Shown: positions 16,188-23,670 of the stretch, one piece after another
How the letters are laid out: each line of letters opens with the position of its first letter
Numbering within the stretch: the stretch's first letter is position 1
Source of the DNA: Proteobacteria bacterium UBA964
GTDB taxonomy: Bacteria; Pseudomonadota; Gammaproteobacteria; Steroidobacterales; Steroidobacteraceae
Reading direction: 5' to 3'
Length of the DNA stretch: 28,146 bases
Assembly: GCA_002292945.1 (NCBI GenBank)
Contig: DBCG01000136.1
Location: 2,858-31,003, forward strand
The notes under the pieces: generated by a model
Told to the model about the DNA's origin: nothing
The model's database searches: none
Seen by the model: the letters and a program-made list of their open reading frames with translations, nothing else
Position numbers and translations under genes: made by a program

Positions 16188-17702
16188 TCAGCGAACGCCC
16201 AGGCCGTAGCGGTGCATCGTGACCGCATCGATGGGGATGGTGGTCGCCTTGAGCTCGGTGAAGAACTCGAGGCTGCTCTGCGGGCCATCGCGGCCGATGC
16301 CGGAGTCCTTGAAGCCACCGAAAGGCGCCCGCAGGTCGCGCATCATCGGCGTGTTCACCCAGATGGTGCCGGCGCGGATCTCGCGCGAGCAGCGCATCAC
16401 CGTGGTCAGGTCCTCTGACCAGATGTAGGCGACAAGCCCGAACATCGAGTCGTTGGCGAGCCGGATCACCTCATCCAAGGTGTCGAACACGATGAATGTG
16501 GCGAAGGGGCCGAAGATCTCCTCTTGGCAGATCCGGGACGCATTGCTCGGCGCCAACACCGCTGTGGGTTCGATGAACCAGCCGTGAGAGGGGGTGTCGG
16601 CGCGCCGACCGCCGGTCAGGAGGCGTGCACCGTCGGCGCGCGCCGTCTCCACAAAAGAGAGGACGCGCTCCATATGGGCGCGGAACGCGAGCGGGCCGAT
16701 CTCCGTGTCTGGCTGCAGGGGGTCACCGATGCGGATACGTTTGCTACGCGCGACGAAGCGCTCGATGAACGCGTCAGCGATGCCGCGTTGCAGGAAGATC
16801 CGCGATCCGGCGAGGCACTGTTGGCCGTTGTTACCGTAGATCCCCGCCAGGGCGCCGTCCAAGGCGCGCGCGACATCGGCGGTGTCGAAGATGATGTTGG
16901 CGGATTTGCCACCGAGTTCGAGCGCGACGGGTTTCAGGTTGCGCCCGGCGGTGGCGGCGATCACGCGCCCGGTGGCGGTGCCGCCGGTGAACCCCACCAT
17001 GTCGACCCCGGGATGCGACACCAAGGCGTCCCCGGTCACTGCGCCGCGACCGTTCACGAGATTGACCACGCCTGCTGGCAGTCCGGCTTCGTGCAGCACT
17101 TCGACCATCCGCCGTACCGAAAGCGGGGTGTACTCTGAGGGTTTGAGCACACAGGTGTTGCCCCAGGCGATGCATGAGGCGATACGCATCGAGGACAACG
17201 CGAGCGGCGCGTTCCAGGGTGCGATGCAGGCTGCGACACCCTTGGGTTCGCGGGTGACGTAGGTCAGATACCCGGCGGTCTGGGTATAGGTCTCGCCGTG
17301 CACGTTGCTGGCGACTTCGGCGAAGAACTCGAAGTTCCGCGCCATCCGTTGAACTTGGTTCCTGACGCTGAGCAGCGGCAGTCCGACGCTGGTGCACTCG
17401 AGCCAGGTCAACTCCTCTGCGTTGCGCCGAAGATGGTCCCTGATCGAATACAGGATGTCTTTGCGGGCGTTGATGTCGAGCCGTGGCCAAGGACCGCGGT
17501 CGAAGGCGTGACGGGCTGCCTGCACTGCGGAATCCACCTCTGCCGCGTCAGCCTCCCGGAGCGTACTGATCTGCTGCTCGGTGGTCGGGTTGATGATCTC
17601 GATGTCGTGACCGGGCAGCTGCGCAGACACGGCCACACCATCGATCAGGCTCGTGACCCGCGGTGCAATCAAGTACGGGTGCGAAGCGTGGTTTGTGGTC
17701 AC
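16188..17702 (-). CDS. NAD(P)+-dependent aldehyde dehydrogenase
   Basis: About 504 residues from GTG 17702, preferred because GGAG lies 6 nt upstream; ATG 17738 adds 12 residues but has no clear ribosome binding site. All ALDH landmarks are present: Asn164 in APWNAP, KPSEYTP, GFTGGTATGR, the general base Glu262 in LELGGKS, the nucleophile Cys296 in NNGQQCLAGSR, and EEIFGPF. The enzyme oxidises an aldehyde to the acid. Similarity in feel is to muconate-semialdehyde and 5-carboxymethyl-2-hydroxymuconate semialdehyde dehydrogenases of aromatic catabolism, but the substrate is not certain. It is divergent from the UbiD gene and leads a minus-strand unit with the alpha/beta hydrolase and perhaps the rhomboid. 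Confidence 0.92.
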   Translation of the reverse strand: MTTNHASHPYLIAPRVTSLIDGVAVSAQLPGHDIEIINPTTEQQISTLREADAAEVDSAVQAARHAFDRGPWPRLDINARKDILYSIRDHLRRNAEELTWLECTSVGLPLLSVRNQVQRMARNFEFFAEVASNVHGETYTQTAGYLTYVTREPKGVAACIAPWNAPLALSSMRIASCIAWGNTCVLKPSEYTPLSVRRMVEVLHEAGLPAGVVNLVNGRGAVTGDALVSHPGVDMVGFTGGTATGRVIAATAGRNLKPVALELGGKSANIIFDTADVARALDGALAGIYGNNGQQCLAGSRIFLQRGIADAFIERFVARSKRIRIGDPLQPDTEIGPLAFRAHMERVLSFVETARADGARLLTGGRRADTPSHGWFIEPTAVLAPSNASRICQEEIFGPFATFIVFDTLDEVIRLANDSMFGLVAYIWSEDLTTVMRCSREIRAGTIWVNTPMMRDLRAPFGGFKDSGIGRDGPQSSLEFFTELKATTIPIDAVTMHRYGLGVR

Positions 17703-17793
17703 TGCGGACTCCGTGGTGTTCAGGCGTGGTCCGGCCATTGGCAGAGGGCGAGCCGGCGTGTCATCATGAAACTATAACGAGTGCCGGACCTTC
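17703..17793. promoter_or_regulatory. Divergent control region between ALDH and UbiD genes
   Basis: A 91-bp region that must carry the start signals for both divergent units. It contains a locally AT-rich ACTATAAC (17771-17778), giving -10-like hexamers on both strands (TATAAC plus, TATAGT minus). TCATGAA (17764-17770) and TTCATGA (17791-17797) form an inverted repeat with centres 27 bp apart; the right copy includes the UbiD start codon, so an operator role is uncertain. No convincing -35 boxes are visible. The GntR or IclR regulator in this window could act here, but that is only inference. Confidence 0.35.
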
Positions 17794-19185
17794 ATGACAG
17801 ACCTCCGCCGATTCCTCGAAATTCATCGCGACGCGGTTTGGGAACTGCCCGGTGCCGTCTCTCCGGTGCACGAGCTTACCGCGTTGCAACATGCATTGGA
17901 TGCGGCGGGGCGGGCGCCCGTGCTCCTCGCCCGCGATGTGGCGGCCTTGGATGGTCGACGCTCGCGTTTTCCGGTAGTCACGAACCTCACAGCGAGCCGC
18001 GAGCTCACCGCACGCGCAGTCGGTCTGGATGATCCACGTCAAGCCGCGCGATTCTTCGCGACGCGCAGCCGGGCCGCCATCGAGCCGGTGACCGTGTCAC
18101 GCGCCGAGGCGCCGGTGCAGGAGGTGGTGCTGCGCGAGGGTGACGCCGACCTGTTCTCTCTGCCGGTGTTGACGCAACACGAGGGCGAACCCGGTCCGTA
18201 TCTCACCGCCGCCCATGCCACGACTTTCGATCCCGACAGCGGGATCGACAACACTGCGATACAGCGATGTTGGGTGAAGGGCTCTCAGGAGATGACCTGG
18301 TTCCCTTACCCGGCGTCGCATAACGCGCGCAACCTGCGCAAGTTCCGTGATCGTGGCGAGCGCTGCCCGGTGGTCTTCTGGATCGGCCACCATCCGGCAG
18401 TGCTGCTCGGGACCCAGGCCAAACTCCGGTATCCGGAGAGCCATTGGTCTGCCGCCGGTGGTGTGATCGGTGCACCGCTGCGCCTCGTCGCTTCGGTGCT
18501 CCACGGTGAGCGGTTGCGGGTCCCTGCGGATGCGGAAATCGTGCTCGAAGGCTGGGCTGACCCTGCGCGGCTCGTGAGCGACGGACCGTTCAGCGAGTAC
18601 ACCGGATTTTTGGGTGGCGTTGTGCAGGCGCCTGCGGTCAGCATCGAATGCATCACCTTCCGCCACGATGCGCTCTACCACGACTACGGGTCGGGACTCG
18701 CCGACATGCTGGTGCCGGATAACCTGGTCATGGAAGGCAAGCTCTACGAGTTGGTACGGCAGGTCGCGCCATCGATCATCAATGTCCATGTGCCGACCGC
18801 TGGGCGCCGGTTCCATGCGGTGTTGCAGCTCGATGACCCGTCGCCCGGCGAGGCCCGCGATGCGTTGATGGCGGCCTTGGCCTACCGGCGGGTGAAGACC
18901 GTCGTCGCGGTCGGTCCGGAGGTCGATATCTTCCAACCGCAGTCGCTCGAGTGGGCCATCGCAACCCGGGTGCAATGGTCGCGCGATGCGATCATCGTCG
19001 AGGGTCTGTCGGGTTCGAGCCTCGATCCGTCGCTCGATCCGCCTGGGCCCACCACTTCGAAGATGGGCCTCGATGCCACGAGGCGAAGCCCCGGCACCGC
19101 GGTCGCGACGGTCCCCGACCATGCTCGTGAGCGTGCCGCGGCTTGGCTTTCCGGCGCGGACCCTCGCGCTTGGCCGGTATGTTGA
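17794..19185 (+). CDS. UbiD-family prenylated-FMN decarboxylase
   Basis: A 463-residue protein of UbiD family length. N-terminal LRRFLEIHRD and ELTALQHALDAA, central PVLTQHEGEPGPYLTAA, then IQRCWVKGSQEMTWF, GHHPAVLLGTQ, VLEGW and the strongly conserved DGPFSEYTGFLGG, and C-terminal EVDIFQPQSLEWAIATR and SKMGLDATR are family landmarks. UbiD enzymes use prenylated FMN for reversible decarboxylation of aromatic, heteroaromatic or acrylic acids, with an Arg-Glu-(Asp/Glu) network; candidates are the Glu in FSEYTG and the acidic residue of EVDIF. No ubiX (cofactor maker) lies in the window. Subfamily features do not identify a substrate. It opens a plus-strand unit with the diiron oxidase, SDR and GntR genes; an 83-bp gap follows. 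Confidence 0.9.
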   Translation: MTDLRRFLEIHRDAVWELPGAVSPVHELTALQHALDAAGRAPVLLARDVAALDGRRSRFPVVTNLTASRELTARAVGLDDPRQAARFFATRSRAAIEPVTVSRAEAPVQEVVLREGDADLFSLPVLTQHEGEPGPYLTAAHATTFDPDSGIDNTAIQRCWVKGSQEMTWFPYPASHNARNLRKFRDRGERCPVVFWIGHHPAVLLGTQAKLRYPESHWSAAGGVIGAPLRLVASVLHGERLRVPADAEIVLEGWADPARLVSDGPFSEYTGFLGGVVQAPAVSIECITFRHDALYHDYGSGLADMLVPDNLVMEGKLYELVRQVAPSIINVHVPTAGRRFHAVLQLDDPSPGEARDALMAALAYRRVKTVVAVGPEVDIFQPQSLEWAIATRVQWSRDAIIVEGLSGSSLDPSLDPPGPTTSKMGLDATRRSPGTAVATVPDHARERAAAWLSGADPRAWPVC

Positions 19186-19268
19186 GATTCAAGGTCGCTG
19201 CAGACTCGATGCTGCGCGTCCCGTCCTTGTCCCATCCTCTCTGAATGATCGATCCGAGGTGAGCCGCG

Positions 19269-19976
19269 ATGTTGCAGACGCAGGACTTTTTCTCCGCACT
19301 CGAGGCGGCCCGTCGACCGAAGCATGGCGGTGGTCATCCGTTCAGCCGTGCGTGGGCCGCCGGGGAGCTCGACCGCGCCCGCCTCGGTGATTGGGCGGTA
19401 CAGCATTTCCACTACATCGACCCCATCCCGCAGCAGTTCGCGCAGTTGTTCGCGCGCTTGCCGGATCTCGATGCACGCCAGCATCTGCTCGAGAACCTGC
19501 TTGGCGAAGAGATGCCGGCGTGTCCTGAAAAGCGCCATCCTGACCTCTTGCGCAAGTTCGCCCGGGCCTGCGGCGTCGACGATGGGCGGGTCTTGGGTGC
19601 CGAAGCGGCCGGCGAGATACTGCCGACCACCCGCGCGATGCGCGCGTGGATCTGGGAGCTCGCCAGCATCCGGCACATCGCGGAGGCCTGTGCGGGGATC
19701 ATGGTCGCGCTCGAAGGTCAGCTGCCGACCTTGTACCCCGGGTATCTGGCAGCGATGCGCCGCATGGGGTTCAGCGACGATGAGCTCGAGTTCTTCATCG
19801 TGCACATCGAGGGCGATACCGAGCATGCGCATGTGGGCCTCGAGCTGACAGCGCGCTATGCGACCACGCCGGCGCTGCAGCAGCAAGCCATCGCCGCCGT
19901 ACGCGCCTCGGCGGCGATGCGTTATTCGATGCTCGACGGCATCCTCTCCAGCGTGTCGGGCCGTGACGCAGACTGA
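19269..19976 (+). CDS. Haem-oxygenase-like diiron oxidase (TenA/PqqC fold), substrate unknown
   Basis: A 235-residue, largely helical protein. Start ATG 19269 follows GAGGTGAG. It looks like the iron-containing redox enzymes (HDO group) of the TenA/PqqC fold. The six candidate iron ligands are Glu80, His90, Glu149, His179, Asp183 and His186, in the segments LLENLLGEEMPACPEKRH, MVALEGQLP and VHIEGDTEH. The HxxxDxxH helix and the 30-residue Glu-to-His spacing match what I recall for the diiron enzyme SznF, while true TenA and PqqC lack this set. Known HDOs perform N-oxygenation, oxidative C-C cleavage or ring-forming oxidations. Its place between UbiD and an SDR is a context I do not recognise. 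Its 3' end overlaps the SDR start. Confidence 0.82.
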   Translation: MLQTQDFFSALEAARRPKHGGGHPFSRAWAAGELDRARLGDWAVQHFHYIDPIPQQFAQLFARLPDLDARQHLLENLLGEEMPACPEKRHPDLLRKFARACGVDDGRVLGAEAAGEILPTTRAMRAWIWELASIRHIAEACAGIMVALEGQLPTLYPGYLAAMRRMGFSDDELEFFIVHIEGDTEHAHVGLELTARYATTPALQQQAIAAVRASAAMRYSMLDGILSSVSGRDAD

Positions 19977-20724
19977 ACGCGGAGCCGACGGGGGTGCATC
20001 GGGCGGCGGCCCGGTGGTCTTCGTCACCGGTGCGGCCGGTGGACTCGGGCGCGTACTGGTGTCGAGGTTGCATTCCCGCGGCCTTCAGGTGGTCGCGACC
20101 GATGCCGCCCTTGCCGATCTTCCCTGCGCCGGACCGGTCACGGCGATGCAGCTCGACGTGACGGATGCCGCCGCAGTCGAGGTCTGTGTCTCGCGTACGC
20201 TCGCGCGGTTCGGTCGCATCGACCATGTCGTACACCTGGCGGGTCGTGCCGGTCGGGGCCCGATCGATCAGGTATCCGCATCGGACTGGGACGCGCTGCT
20301 GTCGGTCAATCTCGGATCTGCATTCGTCCTGGCGCGTGCGGTCCACGATGCGCTTGCGGCGAGCCGCGGATCTTTGGTCTTGACCGCCTCCAGCAACGCC
20401 TTCAATGGGGGCGGTGAGCTATCTGGCCCGGCCTACGCGGCGGCCAAGGCCGGCATCGTCAACCTCGGCCGCTACCTGGCGCTCGAGTGGGCGCCGCAGG
20501 GTATACGCGTCAACACTGTCGCCCCAGGCCCCATCGACACGCCGATGGTGACCGGTGGTCGTCTGAGCCCGGCGGAATTGGCGCGGTTGCCGACGGTCGT
20601 GCCGCTCGGCCGCATCGGCGAACCTCGCCATGTCGCGCACGCGATCGAATATCTCCTGCATCCGGATGCCGACTTCGTCACTGGCACGGTGATGCATGTG
20701 TCCGGCGGATTGGTGATGGGATGA
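19963..20724 (+). CDS. Short-chain dehydrogenase/reductase (SDR)
   Basis: A 253-residue classical SDR. I place the start at GTG 19963, overlapping the previous gene by 14 nt; no strong ribosome binding site is seen, so the exact start is uncertain. Rossmann motif TGAAGGLG, Asp in QLDVTD, HLAGRAG (equivalent of NNAG, with His-Leu-Ala-Gly), the catalytic Ser/Tyr/Lys region TASSNAFNGGGELSGPAYAAAK, and VAPGPIDTPM are present, as is the C-terminal GTVMHVSGGL. It would oxidise or reduce a hydroxyl/keto group with NAD(P)H. The asparagine of NNAG is replaced by leucine. It is translationally coupled to the GntR gene (ATGA). Confidence 0.9.
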   Translation: MTQTERGADGGASGGGPVVFVTGAAGGLGRVLVSRLHSRGLQVVATDAALADLPCAGPVTAMQLDVTDAAAVEVCVSRTLARFGRIDHVVHLAGRAGRGPIDQVSASDWDALLSVNLGSAFVLARAVHDALAASRGSLVLTASSNAFNGGGELSGPAYAAAKAGIVNLGRYLALEWAPQGIRVNTVAPGPIDTPMVTGGRLSPAELARLPTVVPLGRIGEPRHVAHAIEYLLHPDADFVTGTVMHVSGGLVMG

Positions 20725-21512
20725 CGGGGGTCACGGGAGTGACCGCCACACCCCGCTATCACCGGGTCTATGTGACGGTGCGTGCATGGGTGCAGGACGG
20801 CAGCTACCCTCCCGGTGCGCAACTGCCGACCGAGCCTGAACTGGGTCGTATCTTTGGCGTATCGAGGATCACGATACGCAAAGCCATCTCCGCTCTCGAA
20901 GAGGAGGGTTGGCTGCAGCGTAAACAGGGGCGGGGGACATTCGCGCGATCGCCGGGCGTGGGTCGGGCGGTCGCGATCGATCTGGGAGCGGTCACCGGAG
21001 CCGTGTCGGACCTTGCGGCGCGGACCCTCGTCACCCGCTTTAGCGCGGCGGAGGTCGATCCGGATCAAGAGACTCTCGCAGCGCTGCAACTTCTGCCGGG
21101 TGAACGGGTGCGGCGCGCAACGCATGTCCGAGAGCTCGACGGCGCGCCGCTCGGTCTGATCACGACCTTCGTGCCGCTCGACATCGCGGCTCGGCTCGGC
21201 TCGGCGAATGAGCGCGATCAACCCATGTTCATGTTGCTGCAGGAAGCCGGTGTCCCGATCAAGAGTGCGGAGCAATTTCTCGGAGCGACACTCGCCGGCC
21301 TCGAGGCGGCGGAGGCGTTGGCGGTGGAGGTCGGCGCACCGTTGTTACGCTTGGTACGCGTCGTGATGGAGACCTCTGGCCGACCGGTCGAGCGCGTCGT
21401 GGCCCTCTATCGTGCGGATCGCTACCAGTATCACCTGCACCTTGAAGCCCAACCCGGTGCAGCGACCGCCCGTAGCGTAGCCGCGGCGTCCGTTTCCGCC
21501 GCCTTGAAATGA
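20721..21512 (+). CDS. GntR-family transcriptional regulator with UTRA domain (HutC type)
   Basis: A 263-residue regulator from ATG 20721, which overlaps the SDR stop (ATGA). The N-terminal winged helix-turn-helix carries the GntR pattern: GSYPPGAQLPTEPELGRIFG, VSRITIRKAISALEEEGWL and RKQGRGTF. The C-terminal ~160 residues fit the UTRA ligand-binding fold: LVTRFSAAEVDPD, LQLLPGERVRRATHVRELDGAPLG, and the late LRLVRVVMETSGRPVERVVALYRADRYQY region. HutC-type regulators usually repress a catabolic pathway and are released by its substrate or an intermediate. Position at the end of the UbiD/oxidase/SDR unit, before the amidohydrolase, suggests it controls these genes. Confidence 0.92.
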   Translation: MTGVTGVTATPRYHRVYVTVRAWVQDGSYPPGAQLPTEPELGRIFGVSRITIRKAISALEEEGWLQRKQGRGTFARSPGVGRAVAIDLGAVTGAVSDLAARTLVTRFSAAEVDPDQETLAALQLLPGERVRRATHVRELDGAPLGLITTFVPLDIAARLGSANERDQPMFMLLQEAGVPIKSAEQFLGATLAGLEAAEALAVEVGAPLLRLVRVVMETSGRPVERVVALYRADRYQYHLHLEAQPGAATARSVAAASVSAALK

Positions 21513-21567
21513 CCGACAGCCCATAATCCCACCACCGAAATCCCGACCGACCCATGAGGAATCGCCC

Positions 21568-23112
21568 ATGTCCGAGATGCGGCCCGAATTCGATCTGCTG
21601 ATCAAGAATGTCAGTGTGGTGCGTCCCCGCGAAGAGGGTCTCTTGCAGGCCGATATCGCCGTGAAGGACGGACGCATCGTGAAGGTGGCGCCCGGTATCG
21701 ATGCGGGCACCGCCGCTCAGGTCTTCGATGGCAAGCAGCGCCTCGCTTTCCCCGGGCTGGTCGACGCCCACATGCATACCGGCATCTACGGGCCGCTCGC
21801 CCAAGACGCGCGCAGCGAGAGCTTGGCGGCGGCACAGGGGGGTGTCACCTCCAGCCTCAACTACATGCGGACGGGCGGTTACTACATGGGGCGCGGCGGC
21901 CCCTATGCGGAGGTCTACCCGGAAGTGCTCGCGCAGTCGGACGGTAATTTTTGGGTCGACTACGCCTACCACCTCGCGCCGCTCGATCGCACACACATCG
22001 GTGAGATCGACTCTCTGATCGACGACTTCGGCGTCACGTCCTTCAAGATCTTCATGTTCTACGGCGGTTACGGCCTGCACGGCGCTTCGAACTCGCAGCG
22101 CGAGTTCCTGATGATCGGTGAGGATGAGAAGTACGACATCGCGCACTTCGAGTTCGTGATGCGCGGCGTGCATCGCGCGATGCTCCGCCGGCCGAAGCTG
22201 CGCGACTCGATCTCCCTGAGCCTGCACTGCGAGCTCGCGGACATCCTCAACGCCTACACCAAGATGGTGCAGGGCGGCGCGAAGGCGACCGACCTCGACA
22301 CGTATCTCACCGGCGATACGCATGACCCGGCCTGCGTGGATTGCGGGCCACTGACGGGATTGCGCGCCTATAGCGCTGCACGCCCTGCGCATTCGGAGGG
22401 GCTTGCGATCACCATCGCCGCCTATCTCGCCAACGAGACGAACTGCGCGAACATCAACCTGCTGCATCTGACCTCGCGCAAGGCGGTCGAGGCGGCGCTC
22501 ACGATGGCGAAGGCTTTCCCGCATGTCGATTTCCGCCGAGAGGTGACCATCGCGCATCTCTGCCTCGACTACGACACCAAGGTCGGTCATCTCGCGAAGG
22601 TCAATCCGCCGATCCGTTCGCGCGACGATGTCGAGTTCCTCTGGGAGGCGCTGCTCGATGGCAAGCTCGATTGGGTCTGTTCCGATCATGCGTGTTGCCG
22701 GTTGGAGGACAAGGTCGGCAAGGGCGGCAAGGACGATATCTTCGTCGCCAAATCCGGCTTCGGGGGTACAGAGTTCCTGTTGCCGGCGCTCATCACCGAA
22801 GGGCGCCCACGCGGCCTGAGCTGGAACCGGATCGCCGAACTCACATCCTGGAATCCGGCGCGGCGTTTCGGGCTCAAGGCCAAGGGCGACATCGCCCCGG
22901 GTTTCGATGCGGATATCGCGTTGGTCGACCCGACCCGAAGCTTCATGGCCGGCAGCAAGACCTCCGACTCCGATCAGGGGTTCTCGGTCTTCGAAGGCGT
23001 CGAGATGTCGGCCAGCGTCGCCAGCACATTCCTGCGCGGACGGTTGATCTATGACCAAGGTCAGCCGGTCGGTCAGCCGAGCGGGCGCTATCTTCACCGC
23101 CCTTATGCCTAG
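21568..23112 (+). CDS. Dihydropyrimidinase/hydantoinase-like cyclic amidohydrolase
   Basis: A 514-residue amidohydrolase; ATG 21568 follows GAGG by 8 nt. The binuclear metal site of the dihydroorotase/dihydropyrimidinase group is complete: His68 and His70 in DAHMH, the lysine to be carboxylated Lys160 in SFKIFM, His220 in SLHCE, His300 in NLLHLT and Asp373 in CSDHA. LLIKNVSVV and the C-terminal SWNPARRFGLKAKGDIAPGFDADIALVD are also typical. Such enzymes hydrolyse cyclic amides (dihydropyrimidines, hydantoins, allantoin) or imides. Several segments are unusual for plain dihydropyrimidinase, for example the NYMRTGGYYMGRGGPY loop and THDPACVDCG, so a different ring substrate is likely. It follows the GntR gene by 55 bp. 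Confidence 0.9.
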   Translation: MSEMRPEFDLLIKNVSVVRPREEGLLQADIAVKDGRIVKVAPGIDAGTAAQVFDGKQRLAFPGLVDAHMHTGIYGPLAQDARSESLAAAQGGVTSSLNYMRTGGYYMGRGGPYAEVYPEVLAQSDGNFWVDYAYHLAPLDRTHIGEIDSLIDDFGVTSFKIFMFYGGYGLHGASNSQREFLMIGEDEKYDIAHFEFVMRGVHRAMLRRPKLRDSISLSLHCELADILNAYTKMVQGGAKATDLDTYLTGDTHDPACVDCGPLTGLRAYSAARPAHSEGLAITIAAYLANETNCANINLLHLTSRKAVEAALTMAKAFPHVDFRREVTIAHLCLDYDTKVGHLAKVNPPIRSRDDVEFLWEALLDGKLDWVCSDHACCRLEDKVGKGGKDDIFVAKSGFGGTEFLLPALITEGRPRGLSWNRIAELTSWNPARRFGLKAKGDIAPGFDADIALVDPTRSFMAGSKTSDSDQGFSVFEGVEMSASVASTFLRGRLIYDQGQPVGQPSGRYLHRPYA

Positions 23113-23118
23113 GCGCGG

Positions 23119-23134
23119 AAGCGCTCCAGCGCTT
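23119..23134. repeat. Short perfect inverted repeat
   Basis: AAGCGCT, two bases, AGCGCTT: a 7-bp perfect inverted repeat just after the amidohydrolase stop. The 2-nt centre is too small for a hairpin loop unless the stem opens, and there is no T-run, so it is not a clear rho-independent terminator. It could be a protein-binding site before the peroxiredoxin gene. Confidence 0.35.
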
Positions 23135-23181
23135 GCGGTATCATCAAATCCCCTACGACACGATCACAGAGGAAACGAATC

Positions 23182-23664
23182 ATGACCATCAAGACCGGCG
23201 ACAAGATGCCCGTGGGCGCCTTCAAGACCCCGACGGCCGAGGGCATCAAGGAGATCAAGTCCGACGAATTCTTCGCCGGCAAGACGGTCGTGCTGTTCTC
23301 GGTGCCCGGCGCCTTCACGCCGACCTGTGACGCGCGCCATCTGCCGGGCTTCGTTCAGCATGCCGCCGCCTTCAAGGCGAAGGGCGTCGACATCGTCGCG
23401 TGCACCGCCGTCAACGATGCGTTCGTGCTCGGCGCTTGGAGCAAGGCCGGCAATGTCGGCGATACCGTCACGATGCTTGCCGACGGCAACGGTGATTATG
23501 TCCGCGCGCTCGGCCTGACGCTCGATGGACGCGGTTTCGGAATGGGCGAGCGCGGCCAGCGCTTCGCGATCGTCGTCAAGGACGGCGTCGCGGTGCAGGT
23601 GCTGATCGAAGCGCCGGGCAAGTTCGAGGTGTCCTCGGCCGAACACGTCCTTTCGGTGCTCTGA
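23182..23664 (+). CDS. Peroxiredoxin (Prx5/AHP1-type)
   Basis: A 160-residue peroxiredoxin, the usual Prx5 length. ATG 23182 follows AGAGGAAA by about 8 nt. The active-site motif PGAFTPTC places the peroxidatic cysteine at Cys49; Arg near the C-terminal third (RGQRFAIVV) would complete the site. The only other cysteine is Cys74 (VACTAVND), and there is no C-terminal resolving cysteine, so it probably works as a 1-Cys enzyme with glutathione/glutaredoxin. It reduces hydrogen and organic peroxides in the cytoplasm. It lies 6 nt upstream of the oxidoreductase gene and is likely co-transcribed with it. Confidence 0.95.
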   Translation: MTIKTGDKMPVGAFKTPTAEGIKEIKSDEFFAGKTVVLFSVPGAFTPTCDARHLPGFVQHAAAFKAKGVDIVACTAVNDAFVLGAWSKAGNVGDTVTMLADGNGDYVRALGLTLDGRGFGMGERGQRFAIVVKDGVAVQVLIEAPGKFEVSSAEHVLSVL

Positions 23665-23670
23665 CCGCGG

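Noticed and set aside
19269..19976. Calling this gene pqqC or tenA and linking it to the PQQ-type dehydrogenase at 1479
   Set aside because: The ligand pattern fits diiron oxidases, no other pqq genes are present, and the dehydrogenase is 17 kb away.
21259..23097. 612-codon open frame on the minus strand opposite the amidohydrolase and GntR genes
   Set aside because: The opposite strand encodes proteins with complete catalytic and DNA-binding motifs; this frame shows none and is a codon-bias shadow.
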